From UBA7683 sp964397855 (GTDB lineage Bacteria; Patescibacteriota; Saccharimonadia; Saccharimonadales; UBA7683): a DNA stretch of 48,480 nt. Position 1 is the first letter of the stretch. Every line of letters starts with the position of its first letter. The notes beneath the pieces were generated by a model. The model was not told where the DNA came from and did not search any database. It worked only from the letters and a program-made list of their open reading frames with translations. The DNA lies in contig CAYNKQ010000008.1 in NCBI GenBank assembly GCA_964397855.1, positions 1-48,480 on the forward strand, given 5' to 3'. Below are positions 15,817 through 23,635 of the stretch, piece after piece. The translations under genes were made by a program, and so were the position numbers.

Positions 15817-17634
15817 TTACATTGGCTTAATATTGTAGTAATCAATCAGCCAGTTGCTGAGTTCGCCAAATATTGGTCCAGCAGCGGCACTACCAGCAAA
15901 GCTACCGGCGCCAATATTTGAATCGTCGACTCGTACCATTATGACATACCTTGGTGCTGTGTCACCCCCATAACCAAGGTAACTGCCGACCGTTTTGTCT
16001 TCAGTATATTTACCTGTTGCAGGATCTATTGTTTGAGATGTCCCAGTTTTCCCTCCAACGTTATAGCCAGCGCGCACTAAACTTGAAACAGCAGTTGATT
16101 CACGAAGTGCGGCCCGCGTCATTTCAAGTATAGAATTTGAAACTTCTGGTTTAACTACACCTGTTCTTTCAGGCTTTGGGGCAGTAGAATCAACTTCCCC
16201 AGCGTCGTTCATAATACCCTCAACAACATGCGGCTTATAGTAGTTACCGCCGTTGATAACGCTTGAAAACGCTGCGGCGGTTTGCACCATAGTCACACCC
16301 ATGCCCTGACCAAACGCCATGTTAGAATATCGCACGTTATTCCCCTGCTCAGACTTTGGTCCAAAAATAGTGCCCTCAGCCTCACCCGCCTGTTCAATCC
16401 CGGTCACTTTGCCAAAACCATAATGATTAGAAAAATAATCGTATAGTTTGCCTCGTGCCTGACCATTGATGTTGCCTCCGCCAAGTTGAGAAAGGACGTG
16501 CACAACACCCGTATTGAGTGAGTACTTAAATACGTCTGTCATTGTGCGTGTGCCATTAACACTTTGTTCGACATTCTTAATGCGCGCATCATCAACCTGG
16601 ACATAACCAAGGTTATTAAATGTGGAGTTTTGACTAACCACACCCTCATTAAGCCCAGCCGCCATTGTAAGCACCTTTATTACAGATCCAGCCTCATACT
16701 GGTCACTGACAACCCTATTCTGAAACCGCTGGTAGGCGTCATCACCAACATCAAAATACTTTGCCGGTTCATACGTTGGCAAATTAGCCATAGCCTTAAC
16801 TGCGCCAGTACTTGGGTCAATTACAACAACACTACCTTTGGTTGCCTTACTCTTTTTGAGCCCAGTTGCTAATACTTCCTCTGCCTTTGCTTGAATATTA
16901 CGATCAACGGTAAGTACCAGCCCATCCCCGTCTTTTGGCTGCTGTGCAACATTAGTTGCGTCGTCAAGACTCAGCGGCACCCCATTAACGTCAGTAATAG
17001 CCTTGAGTAGGCCAGGCTTACCCTGCAAGCTCGTGTTTAGCGCCGCTTCGACTCCATACTGGCCAATTCCTTCATCATTTACAAAACCAAGCACCTGAGC
17101 GCCCAGCGAGCCTTCAGGATACACTCTCTGTGGTACTGGAGTGACGTTAACTCCGCGCAAATCCTGTTTGTCTTTGAATAGTTCCGTCACCTGTTCTTTT
17201 GTTAATCGCTTTGCGAGGACCGTGTATGAAGTCTCTTTGTTCTTCAGTAACTCCCTGGTTTTTGTCTTGTCTAGCCCAAGAGCACCTGCAAGTTTAGTCA
17301 CAATCTTTTCGGAATCCTTAACTTCTTTCGGATCGGCATAAAGTGTATAGACACTCGAGTTAAGCACTGCTGGCACAACTTCATCGCCGTCCCTAAAGTA
17401 AACAGTCCCACGAGAAGCTGGAATAGTAAATTTTTTCTGATGTTCAGATATAGCCAAGGCATTGTAGTGGCTGTGCTTAATCACCTGCAGATAGAACAGT
17501 CGTGCAACTAATACAAAACCAATAGCGAACACCACCACCTTCATGCTGAGGGCTCTATTTTGGGCAAAACCGTTGCCTGATTTTTTTTCTTGCGGTTTTT
17601 TCCGGTAGTGCTGTCGTGTTGTGCGCGGATTCAT
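15817..17634 (-). CDS. Class B penicillin-binding protein (FtsI/PBP2-like transpeptidase)
   Basis: Cross-links septal peptidoglycan. Basic cytoplasmic tail, one membrane helix (about 31-49), dimerisation/pedestal region (70-240), then the transpeptidase domain with all three motifs: SVIK with nucleophile Ser317, SLN at 372-374, and KTGT at 529-532. No PASTA repeats follow. Length 605 residues. Its place between ftsL and mraY is that of ftsI/pbpB in dcw clusters. The SEDS protein ftsW in the same operon is the expected partner. Confidence 0.95.
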   Translation of the reverse strand: MNPRTTRQHYRKKPQEKKSGNGFAQNRALSMKVVVFAIGFVLVARLFYLQVIKHSHYNALAISEHQKKFTIPASRGTVYFRDGDEVVPAVLNSSVYTLYADPKEVKDSEKIVTKLAGALGLDKTKTRELLKNKETSYTVLAKRLTKEQVTELFKDKQDLRGVNVTPVPQRVYPEGSLGAQVLGFVNDEGIGQYGVEAALNTSLQGKPGLLKAITDVNGVPLSLDDATNVAQQPKDGDGLVLTVDRNIQAKAEEVLATGLKKSKATKGSVVVIDPSTGAVKAMANLPTYEPAKYFDVGDDAYQRFQNRVVSDQYEAGSVIKVLTMAAGLNEGVVSQNSTFNNLGYVQVDDARIKNVEQSVNGTRTMTDVFKYSLNTGVVHVLSQLGGGNINGQARGKLYDYFSNHYGFGKVTGIEQAGEAEGTIFGPKSEQGNNVRYSNMAFGQGMGVTMVQTAAAFSSVINGGNYYKPHVVEGIMNDAGEVDSTAPKPERTGVVKPEVSNSILEMTRAALRESTAVSSLVRAGYNVGGKTGTSQTIDPATGKYTEDKTVGSYLGYGGDTAPRYVIMVRVDDSNIGAGSFAGSAAAGPIFGELSNWLIDYYNIKPM

Positions 17635-17733
17635 AGTTGTTATGTATTGTAGTAATTATACGCTACTACATTCACTTCGGCCATCTGTACGCACGGTAAT
17701 AATGCCTACAAGCTGATAACCATAGTGAAGATA

Positions 17734-18087
17734 TTAACGAATCGTTTGAGTCTGAGAAGGTGCGGTAAGATTTTGAGCGACAGTGCTGTTCTTAACAGTA
17801 TCGAGTGAACCAAGTCGAGCTGCCTCTACTTTTAATTGTTGCTGTTCTGCTATAAGTGAGTCTCGCTGCGTTTCAAGCTCGTTAATTGGGTACGTGAATG
17901 CATTTGTTTTGTTAATCTGCGCCAAGTACATGAGTCCCATAACGCTAAGAAGCAGTATGACTACGACAGTGTGTGCAATTGGACCAAATTGCTTGCCTTC
18001 AAAATTATGCCTAACGGTGTTCTGGTTTCGACGCCATGATGTATTAGCACCGGTACGAGAAAGCATAAATGTGGTGGAATATGCCAT
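17734..18087 (-). CDS. ftsL: FtsL-like division protein
   Basis: Small bitopic protein, 117 residues: basic cytoplasmic tail, membrane helix at about 37-57 (HTVVVILLLSVMGLMYLAQ), then a heptad-like extracytoplasmic helix (INELETQRDSLIAEQQQLK) that should form a coiled coil with a DivIC/FtsB partner. FtsL is poorly conserved, so identification rests on topology and on its place between rsmH and the transpeptidase gene. Confidence 0.8.
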   Translation of the reverse strand: MAYSTTFMLSRTGANTSWRRNQNTVRHNFEGKQFGPIAHTVVVILLLSVMGLMYLAQINKTNAFTYPINELETQRDSLIAEQQQLKVEAARLGSLDTVKNSTVAQNLTAPSQTQTIR

Positions 18088-18153
18088 TGTTGTTACCTTT
18101 TAGTTTATTTTTATTTTGCATGAAAGCATCTATCTACATAGAGTTTCGTGGTG

Positions 18154-18181
18154 GTCGGCCCTAGTTTCCTAAAGCCGACCG
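18154..18181. other. Hairpin between the 19-aa ORF and ftsL
   Basis: GGTCGGC (18154-18160) and GCCGACC (18175-18181) form a 7-bp stem with a 14-nt loop in the untranslated stretch before ftsL. No T-run follows, so it is not a clear terminator. It could affect translation or RNA decay in the operon. Confidence 0.5.
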
Positions 18182-18192
18182 CTTACGGAGTA

Positions 18193-18252
18193 CTAGCCGA
18201 TTTTGACTATAACTCGCTGTGTTCGGGAACGACCTTTTACCGTAATTGGCAT
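18193..18252 (-). CDS. Possible 19-aa small ORF in the dcw operon
   Basis: ATG at 18252 and TAG at 18195-18193 delimit a 19-residue, Arg/Lys-rich peptide (MPITVKGRSRTQR, then VIVKIG). AAGGAA lies eight bases upstream. It sits in the 180-bp spacer between rsmH and ftsL, just before a hairpin. It could be a leader peptide or a chance ORF; conservation in relatives is needed to decide. Confidence 0.3.
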   Translation of the reverse strand: MPITVKGRSRTQRVIVKIG

Positions 18253-18268
18253 GAGAGGTTCCTTTCTT

Positions 18269-19168
18269 TTATGTGTTTATTTTCACTGCGGCTCGAAGCT
18301 TTGCGCTTCTTGCGCGCCGGTTAAAAACGTCGTCGGTTGCACCGCTTATCGGTTTTTTCGTAAGCACTTGTAGCCTCGCTTCGTAACCAGAATTACTCTC
18401 ACTTGCAAAATATTGTTTTACAAGCCGGTCTTCCAGGCTATGGAAACTGATTATTGCTACTCTACCACTCATAGTTAATAAGTTTGGCAGAAGTGGCAGC
18501 ACAGTCTGAAGCTGAGCAAGCTCTTCGTTCACCGCTATGCGTAGTGCTTGAAAGGTGCGAGTCGCAGGGTGAATTTTACCTCTGCGGCCGTAGACTCCCT
18601 CTACAACGTCTGCGAGTTCGAGCGTAGTGCTAAATGGTCGATTCAGCCGAATGGCGTGAGCGATTTTTTTAGCTTTCGGCTCTTCGCCATATTCCCTCAG
18701 AATTCTTTCGATTTCCGCTTCAGGGAACTTATTAACGATCCTTTCGGCTGTTAATACTTGGCGATTATCCATCCGCATATCAAGAGGTGCTTCAGTTTGA
18801 AAACTGAATCCCCTCTCGGCGTTGTCAAGGTGTGGTGACGACACACCCAAATCAATTAAAATCATGTCGAATTGTTCGCCTGCTTCAGAAAGCTCAACCG
18901 CGGCACTAGCAAAATCCTGATGGATTATACGTGCGCCTTGATTTGAAAGTTCCGATAGACTTGCAATCGCATGCTCATCTCGATCAACCAGCGTTAAGCC
19001 GGCAGCGTTACCCGTATTTTCAAGAATACTCAAAGCATGTCCTCCATACCCGGCCGTGAGGTCTAGATATGTTTCTCCAGACTTTGGTGCCAAAATGCGA
19101 ACGACTGTTTCGAGTAGAACTGGAACGTGGGAGTTGTTGTGGTGGTGTGTTTTTTTATCCGTTGCCAT
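18269..19168 (-). CDS. rsmH: 16S rRNA (cytosine-1402-N4)-methyltransferase RsmH (MraW)
   Basis: Methylates N4 of C1402 in the ribosomal P site using S-adenosylmethionine. The Rossmann methyltransferase motif is YLDLTAGYGGHALSILE near residue 33. Further signatures are LIDLGVSSPHLDNAERGFSF, RTFQALRIAVNEEL and ISFHSLEDRLVKQYF. Length 299 residues. It has its own likely promoter: TATAAT at 19188-19183 on the minus strand, 14 nt before the ATG. It is separated from mraZ by an unusual 367-bp spacer instead of being directly adjacent. Confidence 0.96.
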   Translation of the reverse strand: MATDKKTHHHNNSHVPVLLETVVRILAPKSGETYLDLTAGYGGHALSILENTGNAAGLTLVDRDEHAIASLSELSNQGARIIHQDFASAAVELSEAGEQFDMILIDLGVSSPHLDNAERGFSFQTEAPLDMRMDNRQVLTAERIVNKFPEAEIERILREYGEEPKAKKIAHAIRLNRPFSTTLELADVVEGVYGRRGKIHPATRTFQALRIAVNEELAQLQTVLPLLPNLLTMSGRVAIISFHSLEDRLVKQYFASESNSGYEARLQVLTKKPISGATDDVFNRRARSAKLRAAVKINT

Positions 19169-19535
19169 AATGTATAAAATATATTATACCCTATACTTAC
19201 GACCTCGGTCGAGGTCACCTATCCGGTAGTTAGCTTTTTGTTTTTTTATTCGCCAAATGCGAACGATGTTTTTGTTTTTGTTTGTTACATACGATATGTA
19301 TGTAAAAGTGTGCCAAGTGGTTATATGTGAAGGCAATTTCAAAAATTACTTTATTGCCACTTGACGAGAGAGACTTATGTGTGAGGTGGAGTTTTTGGGA
19401 GGTTAATTAAAACCAGAATGTACTAAGATCTATTTTATGTGTAATCTTCAGGTCCCACTGCTAACTACCAGGTAGTTGACCTCGAAATAACGGGTTCTAC
19501 TTGTAACGCAAATTGTTAAAGTGCAACAGTAAGGC
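19169..19535. other. Non-coding spacer between rsmH and mraZ with 25-bp inverted repeats
   Basis: The stretch 19210-19234 is an inverted copy of 19460-19484, with 22 of 25 bases matching. Between them lies a smaller stem-loop with CAAGTGG/CCACTTG and GGCAAT/ATTGCC. No ORF is convincing. It could be a small non-autonomous inserted element with terminal inverted repeats, or a large regulatory RNA structure in the dcw transcript. No target-site duplication is visible. Confidence 0.55.
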
Positions 19536-19904
19536 CTACAGCTGGGGATGGTCTGCCGGCATAATACGCCAGTACTGACCAGCCCGTACGGCAACAACAT
19601 CTTTATCGATGCCTGCGTACTGCAACAAGTGGTTTTCCAATGTGAACCTACCCTGCTTAAGATCTAGACTGCTCTCGATCTTGCCCATCCGAAGTTTCAC
19701 ATTCTTGTCAGCAATCTGCTCATCAAGAATATCGCCTCGTAGTGCAGGTTCAACTGTCTGATCCCAGACATCTTTTGGGTAAAGATGTAGATAAGAACCA
19801 AACCCCCTTGTTACTACTACTCCGCTTGCGAATTCTGTACGAATATCAGCAGGTATGGTTAACCTACGCTTATCGTCCAATTTTCGTTCGAAGTAATCGC
19901 TCAT
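19536..19904 (-). CDS. mraZ: Transcriptional regulator MraZ
   Basis: DNA-binding repressor of the dcw operon that also coats the nucleoid. It has the two SpoVT/AbrB-like repeats: DDKRRLTIPADIRTEF (residues 11-26) and DLKQGRFTLENHLLQYAGI (near 81-99). At 122 residues it is shorter than the usual 140-150 and lacks most of the C-terminal extension. It starts the cell-wall cluster; MraZ-box repeats lie upstream at 20023-20109, implying autoregulation. Confidence 0.93.
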   Translation of the reverse strand: MSDYFERKLDDKRRLTIPADIRTEFASGVVVTRGFGSYLHLYPKDVWDQTVEPALRGDILDEQIADKNVKLRMGKIESSLDLKQGRFTLENHLLQYAGIDKDVVAVRAGQYWRIMPADHPQL

Positions 19905-20022
19905 GGCTTTACTTTTGAAATCCTTTTCTTTCTACCTGTTATCTGCCAGCCGACAGATCCAGTCAAATTTAGTGATTTCATTTTTGTTAATGTTTGTTTG
20001 TGGTCGTATGGTGCTTGTTGCT

Positions 20023-20109
20023 ACCCACGATTACCCACTGCAAACAGCATACTACCCACACCTACCCACTTGCAATACCTTTTTAGCATAATATTTGCGA
20101 AATTACCCA
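20023..20109 (-). promoter_or_regulatory. MraZ-box operator array
   Basis: On the minus strand TGGGT occurs at 20109-20105, 20068-20064, 20058-20054, 20037-20033 and 20027-20023. The last four form two pairs with exactly 10-bp spacing, the known TGGGN-N5-TGGGN pattern bound by MraZ. The first lies in the spacer of the mraZ promoter and the pairs lie just downstream of the expected transcription start, so bound MraZ could block both initiation and escape. Confidence 0.75.
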
Positions 20110-20116
20110 CCAGCAA
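20088..20116 (-). promoter_or_regulatory. Promoter of mraZ/dcw cluster
   Basis: Minus strand: TTGCTG (20116-20111), 17-nt spacer, TATTAT (20093-20088). The leader to mraZ is about 175 nt and carries the MraZ boxes. Confidence 0.6.
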
Positions 20117-20121
20117 ACTAA

Positions 20122-20163
20122 AAACAGCTACTTATCCACAGTTGTGGGGATAAGTAGCTGTTT
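20122..20163 (-). terminator. Intrinsic terminator of the pyrimidine operon
   Basis: A 16-bp stem (AAACAGCTACTTATCC at 20122-20137 with its complement at 20148-20163) is followed on the minus strand by TTTTT. It lies after pyrE and immediately before the mraZ promoter, insulating the two operons. The 5' arm and loop contain TTATCCACA, a sequence identical to a DnaA box, probably by coincidence. Confidence 0.8.
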
Positions 20164-20212
20164 CGTCTTGTTTAATCCAAGTCAGTCAGCTCACCGAAGA
20201 ACTAAGAGCTAT

Positions 20213-20827
20213 CTAGTTCTCTAGAAAGCTGAGACACTGCTGATATTTTGCATCATCGATCTTATTTTCATCTTTCATAATCTGCACCACTTCATGCATT
20301 GTCAAAAAGGCATGCAAATTATAGCCTTTTTCTTTTAGGAGTTCGCCGCCGCCCTTTTGGTAATCAATAAGTACTGCAAAATCGTTAATCTTCAGATCAT
20401 TACTTTGGAATGGTTCAATTACTTCAAGCTTTGAATCACCCTTGGTGATCAGGTCATCAATTACAACAATAGTATCACCCGGCTTAAATTCACCCTCGAT
20501 CGCCTTCTTCAGGCCATAACTCTTGGCAATACCTTCTTTTCGCATGTAAATCCAGGGCTGTTCCATTTCAAGACTAACCGCACCAGCAATTGGAAGAGCT
20601 GCGTATGCAATACCCGCGAGACGATCATAAGTTAGAGGTTCAATCAACATCGCGTATGCCTTAGCCACCTTTTTTAGTAGTGCAGGATGACTAATAAATA
20701 ATCGGAGGTCCATGTACATTGGACTTTGAATGCCACTTTTGAACGTAAATTCACCAAATTTGAGTGCCCCGATAGCGTGTAGCTCTAGCGCGATTTCTTT
20801 CTGTAATTCTTCTCGAGTCTGTGTCAT
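20213..20827 (-). CDS. pyrE: Orotate phosphoribosyltransferase PyrE
   Basis: Joins orotate to PRPP to form OMP. The type I PRPP-binding motif is present as TIVVIDDLITKGDSKLE, and the flexible catalytic loop contains RKEGIAKSYGLKKAIEG. The start at 20827 (MTQTREELQ) has AAAGG about nine bases upstream and lies 13 nt after pyrF. The frame is open further upstream to 20950, but that would overlap pyrF by about 110 bp. Product 204 residues. Last gene of the operon. Confidence 0.92.
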   Translation of the reverse strand: MTQTREELQKEIALELHAIGALKFGEFTFKSGIQSPMYMDLRLFISHPALLKKVAKAYAMLIEPLTYDRLAGIAYAALPIAGAVSLEMEQPWIYMRKEGIAKSYGLKKAIEGEFKPGDTIVVIDDLITKGDSKLEVIEPFQSNDLKINDFAVLIDYQKGGGELLKEKGYNLHAFLTMHEVVQIMKDENKIDDAKYQQCLSFLEN

Positions 20828-20840
20828 CTTAGACCTTTCT

Positions 20841-21662
20841 TTATCTATACTTATTAATTTCATCACGAGTCTTAACGGCCACCTCTCGAGCGGCTTGGGC
20901 AAAATCGTCTCCTGAGCTCGCAAATATAATGCCACGTGCTGAATTAACAATTAAGCCCCTGTTATTAGCGCCTAGGCCCGCCTCTACCGCAGCCTGGATA
21001 TCTCCACCCTGCGCACCAACTCCTGGCATTAAGAATGGCATATCTGGACCAACGATCGCGCGGACCTCTTCAAGTTCTTTTGGATACGTCGCGCCCACAA
21101 CCAGCGAACAATTACCAGTTGTGTTCCAAGATTCCGCTACTTGTCGTGCAACATGACGGTACAGAGGCTCACCATCTACAGGAAGATCCTGGAACTCACC
21201 AGCACCAGGATTCGAGGTTCGACAAAGAATAATCAAGCCCTTATCTTTTCTGGCAAAAAACGGCTCGAGCGCTTCACGACCAAGATACGGGTGAAGCGTT
21301 ACTGCATCAACACCAAGATAGTCAAAAACAAACGTGACGTACTGGTCATTCGTATTGCCAATATCAGCCCGTTTGGCATCCAGAATTACCGGAATACCAG
21401 GATAGTTTTCGTGTATATATGAGACCGTATCACGAAGCTGAACTAGCCCTTCTGACCCATGAGCTTCGTAATATGCGGAGTTTGGTTTAAAAGCGCACAC
21501 TAGATCTGCCGTGACATCAATAATAGCTTTATTAAACTCAAACAACGGATTAGCCACGTTCTTAAGTTGCTCTGGTAGTTTCTCGATATCCGCGTCGAGT
21601 CCAACACAAAGTAATGAATTACTTTTATCAATTTGCGCGTTTAGTTGGTCTAAAAATTTCAT
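20841..21662 (-). CDS. pyrF: Orotidine 5'-phosphate decarboxylase PyrF (long type)
   Basis: Decarboxylates OMP to UMP, the last de novo step. The catalytic DAKRADIGNT motif carries the Lys/Asp tetrad residues. LLCVGLDADIEKLP near the N terminus and the phosphate-binding MPGVGAQGGD segment complete the barrel. The 273-residue length and sequence are those of the type 2 (mycobacterial/Myxococcus-like) family rather than the short E. coli form. It overlaps the end of pyrD by four bases (ATGA). Confidence 0.95.
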   Translation of the reverse strand: MKFLDQLNAQIDKSNSLLCVGLDADIEKLPEQLKNVANPLFEFNKAIIDVTADLVCAFKPNSAYYEAHGSEGLVQLRDTVSYIHENYPGIPVILDAKRADIGNTNDQYVTFVFDYLGVDAVTLHPYLGREALEPFFARKDKGLIILCRTSNPGAGEFQDLPVDGEPLYRHVARQVAESWNTTGNCSLVVGATYPKELEEVRAIVGPDMPFLMPGVGAQGGDIQAAVEAGLGANNRGLIVNSARGIIFASSGDDFAQAAREVAVKTRDEINKYR

Positions 21663-22531
21663 TCGTCTCCTTTTTCGGTAAATACAATTCTATCGAGAGC
21701 CTCGTGACCGTCACGGACTATCAAGGTTGCAACTTGCACAGCCTCTGCGCCTGCTTGAAAGTACTTTTTCGCGTCTTCAGAAGTTTCGATTCCTCCAACA
21801 CCAATAATTAATATTTCATCTGGGAGCAGATTTCTAAATTGCCTCACTTGGCCTAGATTAATCGCAAGGAGCGCCTGACCACTCACACCGGCAAGCTCAT
21901 TCGCCAGAACAGATCCACCCACACCCTCTTTACTCATAAATCCATTTGGGAAGGTGTTACTGGCAACCACTGCCGCTACATTGGTTTCAATCAGAACGTT
22001 CGCAGCTCGCTGCAAATCCGCTGGATTGCTATAGGGCGAAAGCTTAATTGCTAGTGGCAGCACCGTTACAGCTTGAACTGCCAGAATAATTTCTTTCATT
22101 GTGGCTGGGTCAAAACTAACAATTGGCTTTTGCTTACCGTCGATGCTTACGTTCGGACAACCAAAATTTAGCTCAAGCATATCAACATCACTTCTGTCTG
22201 CCAGCTCAGCAAGCTGCACATACTCACCAGTAGAAAATCCCGCCACGCTTAAAACTGCTATTTTGTTTGCTTGATGTATCGTTTGAACCATACTCGGAAG
22301 CTCAGTTTCATAAAACTCTAGGCCACCATTGGGCATACCAAAAGAATTAAGCGCAAAACCTTCTCCAGCGAACCATCGCGGCTCGGGGTTCCCCTCTCGT
22401 GCCTCAGCTGTTATCGAACCAATCAGTACCGCTCCAGCTTGTGTAGCGCACAATGCTTCGATATCTTCTTTTGTTTTTGCAACACTACAAGCAGCATTCA
22501 TAAACGGGGTTGCAAGTGTAAAATTTGCCAT
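21659..22531 (-). CDS. pyrD: Dihydroorotate dehydrogenase-like protein (class 1 family)
   Basis: FMN enzyme oxidising dihydroorotate to orotate. The TIM-barrel motifs are NSFGMPNGG near residue 62, ELNFGCPNVSIDGK with the candidate catalytic Cys, KLSPYSNP with the FMN-contact Lys, and GVGGIETSEDAKKYFQAGAEAVQVAT at the phosphate site. The Cys in the NxxCPN segment and the absence of a membrane-binding N-terminal helix favour the soluble fumarate-dependent class 1A, but 1B is not excluded; no pyrK-like gene is adjacent. Length 290 residues. Confidence 0.9.
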   Translation of the reverse strand: MANFTLATPFMNAACSVAKTKEDIEALCATQAGAVLIGSITAEAREGNPEPRWFAGEGFALNSFGMPNGGLEFYETELPSMVQTIHQANKIAVLSVAGFSTGEYVQLAELADRSDVDMLELNFGCPNVSIDGKQKPIVSFDPATMKEIILAVQAVTVLPLAIKLSPYSNPADLQRAANVLIETNVAAVVASNTFPNGFMSKEGVGGSVLANELAGVSGQALLAINLGQVRQFRNLLPDEILIIGVGGIETSEDAKKYFQAGAEAVQVATLIVRDGHEALDRIVFTEKGDE

Positions 22532-23586
22532 TATAAATCACCCTTCAAAACACGTCCCGAGCCAGGCTCGGCCACAATAACGCCGTTCTTGAGCACCGTA
22601 TCACCACGAATAACAACTGTCTCGACTCTACCAAGTACAGTTCTGCCCGCAAACGGTGACCAGCCACATTTTGTGTGGAGTTTTTCGTTTTCTACCTGAT
22701 ATTCTTCCATCTTGACTTCAATGTACGTATTGTCAGAAGTTTCAAGTGAGAATATCTTAGCTGGATTTGTGTGGCATTTTTCAATAATCTGCTCACGAGT
22801 GATCCTGCCTTCTTTTTCGGCCATTAAAAGCAAGGGTAGCGTTGTTTCCAGCCCAGGAACACCAAAAGCACCCTCGGCCTTTTCGGCATGTGTATGTGGA
22901 GCGTGATCGGATTCAAAAATATCTATATAGTCTAGGTTCTCCCAGAGGAAATCTTGGTCAGCCTGTGATTTAAGTGATGGGAGCATTTTCCCGTATGGTC
23001 CAAGCTCGGTCACATCATCTTCATTCAAAAATAAGTGATGAGGGCACACACCACACGTTAGCGGATAACCTGCTTTCTTGGCAGTAATTATCTTTTCCAA
23101 AATTACACGACTCGGCATATGACAGACATGAACTGGTCGCTGGGCTTCCTTAACAGATTCAATCACAAGATCAATCACATCCTCTTCAGCGTGCAGCAGA
23201 ATTACCTTGTCACGAGGCCAAGCATCGTAAATCTTTTTCAGATGCTTAACGTCTAGCAGGTACCCACCCGTTGTGTTGTTCAAATAAAGCTTGAGTCCAA
23301 CAGCAAGTTTTGCAGCCTCTTCAAACGTTTCAATATTATCACCAAGCGTACCGTAGTGAAATCCGATATCCCCGACTACTTTTTGCGAAGCAATTTCGAT
23401 TTTTTTCTGCAGCCGATCAATCGTGACAATTGGCTCTGCGTTATTAGGCATATCCACGACAGTAGTAAAACCACCGGCAATCGCTGCCGAAGTTCCGGTC
23501 AAGAAGTCTTCTTTTTGAGTTTGTCCAGGGTCACGAAGGTGCACATGCACATCTATTAAACCTGGTAATCGAATAGTATCTGCCAT
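22531..23586 (-). CDS. pyrC: Dihydroorotase PyrC
   Basis: Closes carbamoyl aspartate to dihydroorotate. Metal-binding motifs: DVHVHLRDPGQTQKEDF, the VCHMPSR and CPHHLFLNEDD histidines, and FESDHAPHTHAEK with the catalytic Asp. The start ATG at 23586 is five bases after AGGAGG; a GTG six bases further upstream overlaps this site and is not preferred. First gene of the operon pyrC-pyrD-pyrF-pyrE. No pyrB or carAB is in the window, so carbamoyl aspartate must come from genes elsewhere or from outside. Confidence 0.94.
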   Translation of the reverse strand: MADTIRLPGLIDVHVHLRDPGQTQKEDFLTGTSAAIAGGFTTVVDMPNNAEPIVTIDRLQKKIEIASQKVVGDIGFHYGTLGDNIETFEEAAKLAVGLKLYLNNTTGGYLLDVKHLKKIYDAWPRDKVILLHAEEDVIDLVIESVKEAQRPVHVCHMPSRVILEKIITAKKAGYPLTCGVCPHHLFLNEDDVTELGPYGKMLPSLKSQADQDFLWENLDYIDIFESDHAPHTHAEKAEGAFGVPGLETTLPLLLMAEKEGRITREQIIEKCHTNPAKIFSLETSDNTYIEVKMEEYQVENEKLHTKCGWSPFAGRTVLGRVETVVIRGDTVLKNGVIVAEPGSGRVLKGDL

Positions 23587-23635
23587 CCACACCTCCTTTA
23601 GCTGCCCTAATGGTATACGAAGTAAGAGACTAACG

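Noticed and set aside
20122..20163. DnaA box TTATCCACA
   Set aside because: It forms part of a terminator hairpin next to pyrE; one palindromic instance is not evidence for DnaA control.
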